A stretch of 60,000 bases of DNA from Phoronis australis (GCA_002633005.1 NMRA01000118.1:679678-739677); one strand, 5' to 3'; counted from the first letter of the stretch, positions 34,740 through 48,100 are shown. Numbers and translations: made by a program. Notes: generated by a model from the sequence alone, not told the origin.

Positions 34740-36650
34740 ACATCATATCCAGGAGAAGTGCTGCTCACTTGGGACGTACTTTTGTTGTGCCCCCAATAAG
34801 CCTTAGTTTTCAGTATTTCGGGTAAATACGTTAAATTAAAATACGACCCAGGTCCCATTTACTGGGGGTCTAAATTTAATGTGAACTACAGTGAAAAATT
34901 ACCTCATTGGAGTCGTATAGATAAATGGTAGGTTTCTAAAGTTCGTCAGGGCGTTCTCCCGTTCCTCACGTGACTTTACCAGACGTACAGAGGTTGTGAC
35001 CGTGTGATAGTCCATTGTATAGTTGGGCGATTTTAATGATTCAAAAACATTAAGCACGACCAGTATTTGATGGGGACATCAGAAATGTCATTGGTTTATG
35101 TTCAAACATTTTAAATCTTAACTTATTTTCAACCCCACAGCCCAGTGAGTCAATAAGATATGATCTTATTGGAGATTAGAGCAACTATCGAACAAAAGAG
35201 AGCTGACCCTCCAACCCTAATTGCCAGAATGGACTTGATCATAGTCGTCGGTGTAAGATATTGGCTACAGCGGTCATCCGCCCAACTTGTGCTATGCAAC
35301 AAGTTAGACTGGACGGGAGAACTCCGTAATGTAAAAAGCAAAGAACACAGACTAAATTCCTGTCCTGTTTGCATCGCTCGGGATTGCCAATGGACAAATA
35401 TTCTTCTCTCACGCACGGTATTCCTCTCTCACGGATCTGAAGTCACCCCCGGTCAAGCACCAGGCACTTGTCGGCGTTTTGTAGTATCCCCACATCGCGT
35501 GATTATGTCTCACAAAGAGATCAGTTCCGCTCCCACGCATTAATTCGAACCGTTCCTGTCCACCCCCGACCTTAATCGGATAGACGGCGTACTACTGCGC
35601 GTTCCTCAGCCGCCGCGAAATTTAAAGTAAACTATTCTCCCACGCACGCTTCAGTTCTCACGGTTCCAAATTTAACTTTCTTGGCTGCCATAGGAAGATT
35701 CTTAACATGTGGCCAATTATTTTAGATTAGTCTTCATACAGTTCAGTAGTCAGATATTATATCCCGGCACGAGCAGTGTAAAAATGGCCAGTTGTCAAGT
35801 TGGGCAACTGAACAAAGGACTGTTCGAAAAATTGTGATTATTTTCGCTTCAGCCAATTTTCCCCACATCATATTCCTGGTCTGCACGCCGTTCAGTACTT
35901 TCACTCCCTAATTAGGGCATATATTGAAAAAGAAAGATTTTCCTTGCCGCGCGTTTCTCAGGTGACCCCAGACCTAAATATCCGAGTATCGAACATTGTT
36001 GAAAGATCGCCAGTTGTGGGTATCGTGTCTGCTAATCCCAACATAAATCTTCCCAACTCATCACGGAAAGTCACGGCATCGATAACTCGGCAATTGCTGT
36101 TCATCCGTAACTCATCGGATAATTCCGTAACCTGCGCATGGGTCAAAGGAGTTGCTCCGTAAGGACTTTTTGGGAAGATTTTTGTGCTTTGACCGCGAAT
36201 GTCTTGTGAACTCGGTTGATCAGGACACCGTAAATGATATTGGAAGAAATAACAATTCTTCATGGTTTATTGAACCTCTGTTTTGTGTAAATTTATTGAG
36301 TTTTATGTTTCCTATGGACGGCTGAAGTGAAGCACCCGTGGAATCTCTTGTCCGGAGTGTCATACTTTGGCATATACATGTATAGTGTATTGACTATTGG
36401 GTCGATCAGAAGCTGAGGACGCCTGTGTACTGATGTGGAAACAACGCATAATCGCTCCGCTTAAACTATGGTGGCAGAACATATAAACCTAGTGGCAGCA
36501 CCTCTAAACTCCATGGCCGAACCCAAAAAAAACATGACTCAATGGCAGGACCAAAAAGCTTAACCTTTGGCTGCAAACATAACACTGCAAGCCCGCCGAT
36601 TTTCTGATTGATGCCGTAGGGCTCCCAGTGTTTTCCGCCATTTTTGTCCT
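34740..36650. other. Intergenic stretch without a recognised gene
   Basis: Contains overlapping open frames on both strands (for example 35160-35543 plus, 35958-36263 minus), but their translations show no known motif or low-complexity pattern and no splice-supported extension. I treat them as chance frames. Confidence 0.5.
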
Positions 36651-36752
36651 GTGTAACACTCTCCAATATGGCGTCATATTGACAACGCGAGCTGATTGTA
36701 TCTGAGTGGCGCGCGCCCGGTCTATGTGATGTCTATGGTTCCGGCTTTCATC
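36651..36752 (-). repeat. Inverted, insertion-free paralogue of the family B host repeat
   Basis: Read on the minus strand this matches the DNA around family B copies 2 and 3: gacatcacatagacc on one side, gacgccatattggagagtg on the other. It goes straight from agacc into gggcgcgcgcc without the cgttcagta...gaacg element. It therefore looks like a pre-insertion (empty) site, or a site after loss. Confidence 0.7.
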
Positions 36753-38576
36753 GAAGACATTATTTAGTCGGAAACTATCTATTCATGAAACGGGTAACAT
36801 AGCATCGGCAAGAAATAAATATTGGCACTAAATTCCGAAAGTTTCTAATACCGTAAGAAACCTACAGTTATTCTTAACTAATCATAATTGGTGTTTTTAA
36901 AGTCAAAATGACCCACTGATAGTGAACACATTCGCACCCTTACACTCTGAATCTTCCGGAAAATAGCTGTTAAACTACGGTCACGCATCCACTCATCTGG
37001 CGACTCAATGAGTGACATATCGGTTTTACCGAAACAATTCTCGAACGTTTTTTAACAGATGAGGCCAGCAAGTGCTAAGTATTAAAATACGCTCTGCTTG
37101 ACTGCTTGAGTTAATTTTTTGGTTAGAATGCACACCTAGATCATTACATCACATCTACTCTGGCAAATGAACTCTGATGACAAGCACACACACACGCATA
37201 CAAACTTCAAAACAAACGTCACGTGACAACAACATGTGCGTTCCTCAAGAGAATTTTCTCGAGTTGCAATCTAGTGCAGATTTGGACTTAATCTGCCGTT
37301 AATCCAGACTCCACAAAAACCTTTAAAATCTTAGAGATGCTATTTGGTAAACTTAAGGAGAATTCCAGGTATTTTTTAAGTCGAAACTGTATTCTTCTTC
37401 AAGAACTCAAGCCCTATCGACGATTGCGACACCAGCAGCTACGATCTGTAGGCGAGATTTCGCCCTGGGATTTCAGCACAATTTTCTGAAAAAAATGATC
37501 GTAATATAACAACGAATTTTGATAGCAATGCATCACAATTTTATAGAAAGTAAATAATAACATTATGGGCTTTGTCTTAGCACGTTAATGCATAGAGTGC
37601 GTTAAGTGAGTCGACAGAACAGGTGATTGTGAAGTGGCATTATCCTCAAAGTTGCTCACGTTCGCTTGATTCTGGTCAAGCGAAAACAATTCTTTTCGCT
37701 ACCCTCCGCCGTGGAGGATTTGTTGCTGTTTCTTTCAAGGGAAATATTGTTGGGCAGTTTCCAAGATGCGTTTTCTTGCCGTCTTCAATATGAGCGCTGC
37801 AAACTTTATGCCACGAAGTCGGAAAGAATTCAATAAATCGGCCTTTTCTACCAGCTCTACCGATTTGTCTGACCCATTTTTACGCAGTTCTTGATCCTTG
37901 GGAAACAGGTAGTAACTAAATTCTTTATCTCGCTAATTTTTATTATAGAAGTCAGGCACACAACACGTATAACCTCCCTAAGGCCGGCTCGCTCCCACGC
38001 TTGCCGACGTACCTGTTTACTGAATAATATCGACTTAACCACAATGCAACATTCTGGCCCATTTCCAACTCCGCTATTGTGGAGGTTATATATTTCCCTG
38101 AAATAGAAAAGGTGACCATTGACCTTTGATGTACATGCACACGCACACAAAAACGATAGCAATTATGCGCATGAGAAATATTTATTGGGCAATTCTTTTA
38201 GAGCATGTGCTCATATATGTATGTATGTATTAGACTGAGGAAGAAAATTTGAAAAATGTATGTGATGAAAGAGTTTGTATTTCGTTCGTTTGTGTTTCAA
38301 AAATGGTGAATTTGTCGATTCTTGTCATATTTAAAGTTAAGATTAGAACTATCACGTAAGTTTTCCTAAGAAATATATTCGGCATGATCTGTTTGAAAGG
38401 CACTTTTACGAGTTTTCGCGTTCAATGAATCTTTAAAGGGAACATTCCGCTGAGACTGAAAAGTAACTTTGCAGATATTAGGAGCAGGACGGAATGGATC
38501 CCAATACTTCCACAGTTGCAGCCGAACACTGAGTCATTTCGCCAGCGCTATAGAACAGAATATTTTAAGTGTATTT
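36753..38576. other. Intergenic stretch without a recognised gene
   Basis: Moderately AT-rich sequence with short CA/TG runs (near 37180 and 38210). The overlapping frames at 37857-38162 (minus) and 37891-38106 (plus) show no domain. No RNA gene was recognised by eye. Confidence 0.45.
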
Positions 38577-38577
38577 A

Positions 38578-39684
38578 GATCGTGGCGTTCCATCGAAACA
38601 GCAATCCCGATGTAAAACAGATACAGTGTATCCCCGAATCGAAAGCAGATTTCCGCACCTTCAAAACAGCTACCCAGCCCGAAGAACACAAACCCCGACA
38701 TTTAAAACATTAATCCCGGGGATCGGACAGGACACCCAAGCACTCTACCGCGGTTATTCTGCTGCTAAAATTGTGGTGAAATCTTTTGCATCGACTTTTG
38801 ACGCCATGAAATACTGCGTCACATTTTGGCCAGTTTCTTTTCCCCTGTCTTCAATCAACTGTTCTTCCACGGCGAAGCTGCGTACACGACAACAAATTCT
38901 GGAAACTGGTTTCATTTCGTTACAAGTTTCCAGTATGTTTATACCTGAAAACTGAATTTCGGAGAACTTTTTGCTGCATCCGCCAAAAAAAAAAACGTGA
39001 ATAAATTGGGTTCAGAAATTCCGATTCCAATTTCCGCTTTAATGTTCGATGAGGAATTGAATTGCACTCTTTAGAGCAAAGACCAGTGAAACTGGTGACG
39101 ATGCAGGTCTTTTGAGTGAATAATTCTCGCGTTCCTTTTCAAAATCCGGAAACTAATTTAATGTACTCTCGACAAGTTAATTGACGAACGCTAAAATGCG
39201 GCCAATCGTAAAGATATTTAAAGGAATTAATCAGCAAGGCACTCAAAACCCGAAATAATATTTTTGTTTTTCATTTTTGAAAATATTTTTGGAAAACTAT
39301 TGAATAATCTGAAATTAACTTAATATTCACCCAGATAACAGGGTGTTGACAGTAAAGATTATGTTGAAATGTGACCACAGACAAGTTGCACGAGTTTTAC
39401 CGACAAAAATCGAATAACGAAGTCAATATAAAATATGTTACATTTAATTATTGAACATTTAACAAACAAATGCCGAAAACTGGGAAATACTTGAAGATGC
39501 TTTAACTCAAAGTTTGAGGGTACTAACATCACCTCAGAGAAAATTTAAGTTGTTCGGGCTTCCTGTTCGATACATTTACAGGTGAACATAGGACTTCTGT
39601 TTTGAAGGTGTGGGAGTCTTGTTTTCGACTCCAGGATATCTGTTTTTACACCGGGATTCCTGTTTCGATGGGGCGCCCGATAGA
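38578..39684. mobile_element. Non-coding ~1.1-kb element with ~100-130-bp inverted ends
   Basis: The left arm (38578-38690; ccatcgaaacagcaatccc, tgtaaaacagata, gcaccttcaaaacag, agcccgaagaac) recurs inverted in the right arm (39554-39684; gggattcctgtttcgatgg, tatctgttttta, ctgttttgaaggtg, gttcgggct). The arms contain several indels, so the element is old. The interior has no ORF of a transposase type. A frame at 38569-38955 overlaps the left arm and is not a credible gene. No clear target-site duplication. Confidence 0.65.
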
Positions 39685-42600
39685 TGGTAAAGACGAGAAA
39701 GCATTGGTTTCAATTGCTAGACAAACAGCGGCGTGAACAGGCAAATTGTAACATAATAACAAAAACACAACGGATATCGTTGTTATGTAGCTTTTGTCAA
39801 AGCCAATAACCCAAGTTCAATGAGTCTATCCCATTCAATAATTACCCCCAAAAAGCGATGTTTGGGCCGCAAATGCCGATAACGTCCCTCCGATACTGAA
39901 GTCATCACGTGCAAAGTACATTTTCCCAGTCATCCTCGTACGTGTAAGTCATGATGTACTCGATCACCGCAAAACATACACTTATTTGGAGTTCGCACAA
40001 GGGTGGAACGGAAAATGTCACATTAAATTTCGATTTCAATTACCAGACATAAGTCTCCGAAACAAAGTCTATCTCTGGTGAGTATCATGGACCGGGACAA
40101 TGCCTGGACTTGAATGTTTGGCATCCTCTACCTAGTGTTAAGGAAAAAAACGTGCCAGCTGTGACCTATCTTAAGGGAAACGTGACACTCTTGTGAATAC
40201 GCTTGCAGCGCATTCATTAACTGGACAGTTTTTTTTATAATATCAATGTTGAAACAATATTATTTGAATGAGTTCTTCGTTTGGCTTAGCTAAATTATAA
40301 CACTAGACTCACTGTGTAGCATTTGCGGAAGGTAATAGCGCTTACTGTACATATTGTTGGGTAGCTAATAGGCCAATCATCAAATGAATTCCTAATACTA
40401 CTTATGCATACATAAAATCAAACAAATCCGCAGGCTAGCTGAGTATTTCCGGGAGTCTTGGTGAAGAAAGTTTTACATGATTTATAGAGTCCCATGGTTA
40501 AGTAATCAGGTATGGAAATTTATATTCACTTTTGAAACAAGATAGAATAATATAAATTTGGACATTATCGACTAGAAAAGGGATGTTTCTGAGACAGCCT
40601 CTGCACGAAATCGAACATTCAACCCCACTGCATTCATACGAAACTTTTAGTTACTCTGCTTTATACACTGTGGCCTAAAACACTGTTTTTAAAATGTTCC
40701 ACGTTTGCATGCGAGTATATCAAAGATTGTATTTTAATATTTCTCATGAAAAAAGCTTGATGCATAGAATGAAAACGAAATTACAATTTTGAAAACTATA
40801 ACAGCATTTTTGAGATCCCACTTTGAACATACATGTACATGTACATATCGAATAACATTTGATCATATTGTTGATTCCGTTGTTTTGCTATCAATTTAGA
40901 TGTACTTTATTTTTGACTAAAAGATGCTGTCAAGTAACTTAATTAATAACGGATTGATAAAGAGTCAAAAATCAAAATTTTCGTGCTTTTTATTTTAAGT
41001 AATATATATATTTTTATTGATTTAAAATGTATAGTGTAGAGATATATGCATGCGGAGACTTGTGCACCAGATCCCATATACATTGTGACTGGTAACGTCA
41101 CTTGCCTTAATTTCAATCAGTATCAGGCAGACATTGGCAAAAAATGGCGATTTGTAATCAAACCACTAAGAAAACAAAAAAACATGTTCTGGTTGTCATT
41201 GGTGGTCTAGTTTATTGTCACTCCCTGTAACTAACTGTATTCTGTGCTTCATTACTTGTTGCTGGACCTAGCTAGATGGCCACTATATTTTCTCTTCTGA
41301 TGATGGTGTTTGAATAAATGACACCGAAACATGTCAAGTCCATTTAAAACCGTGGTTGTTTTTATTAATGTTCATTTAAAGCTATGATCAAACCTAGTCA
41401 CAAAGTCATCATAAACTCTAATCCCATCCAAACATACGATTGTATTTCAATAATACGGTTTCCAGTTACAAAACCGATTATGTCCCTTGAAAGCGGTTAG
41501 AAACCCATTTGGTTTAGATCTCAAAATGCCCTTAGTCAAATTGAACATGATTTCATGGGTAGGAAGGTACAGTACTCTTACACTTCGGGATTTAGTGCAC
41601 TACAAGTTGACTGATCACGGCGTGTCAATTTTTGGTGATTATGGAATCAATTACCGTCCTTCTCCTGTTTTTAATAAAATTTTACAAGGGCCCCTCTTGG
41701 AAGAGGGTCGGGCGATTTTCCTTTGCCAACTGAAATCTGACACACACGAATTTGCGTCGCACACGAATTAGCGTTTGACCTCATCTAAAGCGCGCCAAAT
41801 TAAAACCACGATTGCCCCGCTCCATTTTACTGCATGAATTGCGTTGAATTGTTTGGAATGTGAAAGGTTAATTTAGTGTGAAACAACTAAGATGAGAATT
41901 TTGTTCCTCAAATTCAAATTCGCCGTTTTACTTCGAATAAAGACACACAATGTTTACACTTGTGGTTATGCCTCTTGCTATGTTTAGTAAGACGCCATTG
42001 ATAGTAAGAAAATTGATGTCGCGTGCTGAAATATTAAAAATTCAACGCAAACATTTTTCAAACTTCGAAACATTTTCGAAATTAAAAGTAACGTTCTAAT
42101 GCTCTCTATGCTTTACGGCTTTTTTGGCAAACTGTACCGAGATCTCCCTCAGAAGTGAGGAATTAAACCGCTGTTTCCGCAGTTGCTACCTGATGCTCTG
42201 CTGCTAAGCTAAACCCCGTTGATAAACTAAGACAATGGATTAACTTGAGCGAATGCCGAGCAGACAACGGCGACAGTTGTTGATTTGTAGCACTACCCAA
42301 AACACTGCTGGCTTTGTGTTATTTAATAGTATCTGGCTTGTAATCTTGACAACGTTGAACTGTAAATCATAATTCAGGCTGTCATTAAGCAAGTTTATAC
42401 ACTGTACTTGTTTATGATTTCTTTACAAGCACTGCAGGTAGATTAATTTGCTGTTTTCTGTTGTGTTTCAATGGTTAGTGAATGTAATAGAGAAAGTTTG
42501 TAGCAGGTGCATCGTAAATTTGTATAATTTACTCATATGAAGGCCTCCATAATTTTAAAACTAACTTGTGTTTAAGCTGGAGGACCAAACGCTACAGGTA

Positions 42601-43272
42601 ATTCATATTCTTCATTGTATCAATATTCTATGTTTTTCATGTCGCTTAATTTAAAGAAATCAGTTTGCAGATAATTCCATCAGGAAAACAATACAACACA
42701 ACAGGTGTATACTCTTTTTATCGATAAAAACGTTGATGTCTATCTATATGGCAATACAAATTTGGAAAAGCTCTATCTTCAATGGCTTTTACAATGATTT
42801 CAATAATCGTTTTTGATGAAAAATAATTCATTTGTAGTGCTAAAGAAATTGTAATAATTAGTGAAATCGTAAATTAAGCAATATCACCAGTCCCGCAAAG
42901 CAAATCAACATGTTTTAACGCGTTCTACAACGAATGTAGTAATGTAGTTCTAAAACGTGAATTAAATCAAACAGCACAATAGAATAAGTTTGCAGTTTCC
43001 TCTGTAATAAATTATTTTAAAAACGTTTGTTTTGAAAGTTATAACTTGACTGCACTATTCCCAACTGCTTTGTGTGCAACTATTTTCGATAATCTCTCCC
43101 AGTCTTCTTAGAAGTAGTTTTAAATTACAATATCACCTAATTTTGTAATTCTGATTATCTGTAACACTGTATTTGTTATTTTCTGGTGGCTACGTGGTCA
43201 GCGGACCTTTGGGGTCCTTCACGGAGTAAATTTGTTTTAAATGTATTTTTTGTCGTAACGTGAATAAAGTGT
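39685..43272. other. Intergenic stretch without a recognised gene
   Basis: AT-rich DNA with repeated catgtacatgtacat motifs (for example near 40836), a word frequent across the window. An open frame at 41487-41771 has no recognisable domain. No repeat boundary or RNA gene could be defined. Confidence 0.45.
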
Positions 43273-43352
43273 ATTACTACTACCACTACCACTACCACTA
43301 CCACTACCACTACCACTACCACTACCACTACCACTACCACTACTACTACTAC
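43273..43352 (+). repeat. (ACTACC)n microsatellite
   Basis: About 80 bp of the hexanucleotide actacc, decaying to act triplets at both ends (tactactacca... and ...actactactact). It lies in intergenic DNA with no ORF through it, so it is not a Thr-rich coding run. Confidence 0.95.
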
Positions 43353-43866
43353 ATGGCTTGGCAGCTAAGTTAAAAGCGTGAACTTCAAACTACATAAAGG
43401 ACAGGTACAACCACGGGCAAGAATTCAAATACAAATCTCATAAGCAAGCCATCCTTGCTTCTATATTACGAAACTTAAAAAAAAACAAGAAGCATTTCAT
43501 TCGTTTGCAAGCGAAATTAGCAAAACCAGGGGCATTTGCCCCTAGCTTTAGCCAAATTCGAACCATAGTAACGGCTTCTTTTTTAAATCAGACATTAAAA
43601 GCACAGTGCATGTATTGTGGTGATCACAAATATAGTTTGAGCACTGCTGTAGTGAAAAACCTACCTAAGTGTAGAATATTTAGTAACTTTATTAATGGCG
43701 TGTGGGACTTCCATGAATACATTTAACGGTCTGAAAAATGACCCTTTCACATAATGTACATGTATAAATGGCTGAAGCGTTTGAGGATGGCTTGGTTGAC
43801 TGTGTTACCGGGAAACGAAGGCTAAGACTTTTGTTGACTATATTGATGTGGAATGTTTACACAGGA

Positions 43867-44105
43867 CGGTTCCAAGAAAACTTACTTAGCTTAGAAAAAT
43901 CTTAAATTTCAGCCAATCTTTAGATAAAACTTACATTTATCTCAAGTCAGTTCCAAAAAAGAGATATTAAGTCTGACTTACGTTTTTGACATAAGTTTTG
44001 TCTTAATTTTGGCTAACTTACCGGAAGTGGAATGTTCAAAGTTTGGAACTGAGACAAATCTCAGGCTTAATTCAAAAATAAACTTAAGCTAGTTTCTTGG
44101 AACGG
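43867..44105 (+). mobile_element. Family D miniature inverted-repeat element, copy 1
   Basis: About 240 bp bounded by cggttccaagaaaacttact and its inverse (taagctagtttcttggaacg). Signature interior: cttaaatttcagccaatctt, agataaaacttacattt and aagttttgtcttaatttt. It has no coding capacity. A reverse-strand relative is at about 59561-59760. Confidence 0.75.
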
Positions 44106-44983
44106 GCACCTGAGCAATAAATAGAACAAGTCGATAAAGTTACTGCAAACTGTGACGGTTTAGGGGATGGAATAGTTCAGACGGCTGGGTGGATGGAGAT
44201 GTTGACGAGCCGAGGTGAAAATAGGACAGCATTGTTCTCGCGTATAGCCAACGTCAAGGGAAGGGTAAAACATGGCAGTGCACAATTATTGTATAACTAC
44301 ATGTAATACTAGATCACTTCATGCCTTTTTGTTAAATAACTCACTATAGCCTTCGTCAAACCTTGAAAAATGCATTCTTACAAAGCCTCTGCTAAGTCTG
44401 CAAGTGTGAGTCTGGCTAACGCTTTGGGAGATTCAATCAACTGGTGTGAGGAAAGACCGCTCCGTCGGAGTGAAAGGTGACAACAATTTTCAGTCGAAGT
44501 CTCCAAGGCGTGGTTGAAACAGCTGTGAACAACGAGTGTACTTGATTCAATTCGCCGGTTCAGCTGGTTCAACCAGCTACGGGAATGGATTGCTCTAAGC
44601 CGCAAATTCGTCATGGGATTGGAAAAATAATCAAATGTGTTAGACGGTTCATCTTTTTGAGCTGGCGGAGAGCGTCAAATGAATGCAGCCAATGGGTTGG
44701 TGTCATAAACAATTTTTTTCACAGACGTACTTACTGTACTTCAAATCATCGTCATGGCGTGTTCATGCTTTGTTGGGATAAGAGCCTGCAATTCCTAACG
44801 AAACAGTACTGCTTTGGCGGCTGAAGCAAAACAAAAACGACTAACTGTCGAATCTTAACCCAGAAATCATTTGTAATCTCAGTATGGATATTTATAAGCT
44901 CGATAAGTCCCAACTACACAAAGATGTCTTAGTAAAAAGTTCGACTCATTAATTGTTGAGAAAATACTGACCTGTCATTTCAG
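44106..44983 (+). promoter_or_regulatory. Upstream region of gene 2, promoter candidate
   Basis: Two readings are possible. A tttataag TATA-like box at 44891-44898 lies about 120 bp before the ATG. Alternatively, a good branch point and acceptor (aatactgacctgtcatttcag, ending at 44983) could splice a 5' UTR exon from further upstream, in which case the TATA-like box is intronic. The minus-strand frame at 44378-44614 has no recognisable domain. Sequence alone does not decide. Confidence 0.3.
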
Positions 44984-45018
44984 CAATTAAGCGTCTTTAG
45001 TGCCTGTCGGGATACACC

Positions 45019-45133
45019 ATGGATCTCATAAGACTGACACTAAGCCTCTTGCTTGTCATCACGTCTGTGGTTAGGTCGCAGGCGTCACAGTGGAACACAA
45101 AGTACCCATCGGACTTCTCCTATTCTCAAACGG
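45019..45133 (+). CDS. Gene 2 exon 1: signal peptide
   Basis: The first Met is followed by one Arg and a Leu/Val/Ile-rich core (LTLSLLLVITSVV) and then RSQASQW, giving n-, h- and c-regions of an export signal. The upstream context gatacaccATGG has A at -3 and G at +4, a good initiation context. The exon ends after one base of a codon (phase 1) at gtaagt. Confidence 0.85.
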
Positions 45134-48100
45134 GTAAGTTGCTCCTGATATCGGCTGGTGACGTAAGCAGCACGCTTAAACCTGCATTTCGTAAAGCGGA
45201 ACGCTTAACTAGGGAGCGTTGGGGTTTTTAAACAGCAAAAACATTACCATGTTCATCCGATTATGAATTGTATTGACATGAGCTAGCAGCTTGAATCACT
45301 AGTGACCCGTTAGTGCGCCATTTTCAATTTTGCACTATTAGGTTTAGCCAAACCAGATAAACTTTGAAACGTTTTCTTTAGTTGTTGATGATTTCCTTGT
45401 TCTTGTTTGTTACATAAATAGAACCCTGTCACCGTAAGGAATGAGAATTGTTTTATGAGTGAGCGACTGACTCGAGCTAACACTTGTCTTACCTTTATTT
45501 TATAATGCAATTATGCTTCTATCGTCTCATCTCATCCAAGGTTATCTAAAAAGGCAGCCGGGACAGGAGCTTACTGTAACCTACAGTTTTTGTATAGGTC
45601 GCACATACCATGCTATACAATTCGATGACCACACTACTTGCATGCATGCTTAACCGTTCCTTCCATAATAAAAACAATTTTTGATCTTAAACCAAATAAC
45701 GTTTTGAAATAGGACTCAATTTAATTTTGGCGAAAATATGAGAATTGTGAGCTTGAAAAGGATCAACAGTTCATAGCAAGGCTCTACACGTTCAAACATC
45801 ACGGCGTTGTGTCATTTTATTCGCCGAGCGAGGTTTCTATCAACAACGAAATGCCATTTTTGTGCTAATACCAGTTTCTCGACCGAATGCAGGTATATTG
45901 TCGTTTTTAACTTTGTTATCGTGGCTTACTTTTTGACTACAGTGTGTCATTGGTGTACATGCACACTGTTTTTAAAATATTTGACTAAAAATTGTATTGT
46001 GGAAACAATATTTTATACTTACAACTGTGTAAAAGTATTCATTGAAACGTTTTGAAAAGTCTGATCGCATGCGCGCACCCAGGGGGGCGGCATTTGCCGA
46101 AGTGGGCAAAAAGGTCCGCCCCTGAGAGACAAAAGGTCCAAGAAAATGGGACAATAGTCCACTAAATATGCGCAAACGCGCAATTCACAGTGGTACTCCC
46201 GTTTTTTTTTCCTTTTTTTTGTCCGCCCGCTCTTTTGTTAGCAAAAGGTCCACATCGTCAGGAATTCGAGCCCCCATATCGAAGGCTGGGTGCGTGAATT
46301 CTTACAACCGAATAGCTTTAGGGTTCAAACATTACCATAGATGTACTCATTCAACTCTGAATTATATTGCATGCGTGAACCCGGGAAGGGTTCTGGGGCT
46401 CGAACAAGCCCCCCATTTGCCGAAGTGGGCAATAAGGTCGGCCTCAGAGAGACAAAAAGTCCGAGAATATGGCATAAGTCCACTAAACATGCGCAAACGC
46501 GCAATTCACAGAGGTGCACCGTTTTTTTAGTCGGCCCGCTTTTTTGTTACCAAAGGGTCCACAAAGTCAGGAATTCGAGCCCTCATATTGAAGGCTGGTT
46601 GCGCGCATGTATTTTTGAATGAACTGACAACTCAAATACACAGGCAATGGATACACTAGACAGTGGCCCTTTTGTCGGGTTGTCCTCTTAAAAATTCATA
46701 TTCATAACCTAATGCAATTTGGTATAATTGCTGGTACTAGTTGATTTCCGGACGGATGTGGCTAATACAGCACCACCTTGTGGCCCTTAATTTTGGAGAG
46801 GTTTGCAGCTACCACTTTAAACGTATTCTAACAAGTGTTGTACCGGTTGCACCCCATGCTTTTGGCTTTGTATCTGACAAGCCTTATGCTAATTTTGGAG
46901 TCATAGTGCTGTGTCCCTTCGTGACCCGATTTATTTCTTTGTTGCAGATGTCGAGCATTGTTTATTTTTAAACTTTATAATTTGATGTTAGTTTTAGAAG
47001 GTGAGGTGCCAACACTTTTCTTCAATTATGACTACTGCAGTTACCCCTTGTGGTCTTGATGCTATTTACTTGTACTTTGCATGAAGCTGTTCACTTGAAA
47101 CAAACTTGTTTGCAATGTCCAAATCAAAACTTCGCTTTCTACGTTGTTATTATGTTTAGATGAGGACAACGGTTTGGAAACCGGCCAGCACTACAGCTCC
47201 CAGTCGTGTTCTGGCTGCACGTGCGCCAACAACGAAGTGAAGAACTGCAACGCAACGTCAGTGTAAGTTGTTTATAGTCGGAATATGACTACCGTTGGCA
47301 GTTGATTTTACTTACATGTATGTGTTGAATAATGACAAGTCTGGCGATTTTCTATTCTGATGTTTATTTCTTAAAAAGAAACACAGGCGTACGGAAACAT
47401 CCTTATGAAGATTGCAGAAATAATCATAGTTGCAGCAACACAGTTACAATCTAGACCCTTAAAAAGTGGAACAACTCGTCAATTACTTGGTATTTTGCAG
47501 AACCATCAGTTCTATTACCTTCCACAGTGTGACAGATTCCACATTCGGAAGCAATGTGCAAAGAATGTAAGTATAGATACCGCTGCAGAGCTACTGTTGT
47601 AAATGTTTGCATCCACAACTTCGTAATTTGTGCATACGTATCTTCAACTTCTTGTGACTACATTCGACAATCAAAGTTATTCGTCAAGGTTTATTATACG
47701 GTAGTAGATGTCAAAGTCGCTGTAAGCTCGCCTTCTGCCACAAAAGACCAACTTTTGACAACACATGTACATCAAATACAAAACTGGCCACAACTTGCAT
47801 CTTATTCAGATTTGAGGGCGCACCTACGCTCGGGGAGTATTATACTTTTGTTTTAATTTGCTTTTATTTTTGTTACAGAGGCGTGGCTAAGTGATACCTG
47901 TATACTCTAGCTTAAATTTATCTTAATTTACCAAACCACAGATCTAAAGTTTTGACAGAAGCCAGTGGAGTTTAACATTTAATACTACAGTTTGGGTATA
48001 TGTACAAACTGTGGAACTTAGCATGCTCCGGAAGTGATTGGTCGGTGAGGCTAGACTGTTGAATTATGGGAGGGAATTCACGGTTTCGGTCAAGTTAGCG

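Noticed and set aside
35160-35543. 127-codon plus-strand open frame in intergenic DNA
   Set aside because: No motif, no splice-compatible partner exons, and an overlapping frame on the other strand; likely chance.
38569-38955. 128-codon plus-strand open frame
   Set aside because: It overlaps the left arm of a diverged inverted-repeat element and shows no recognisable domain.
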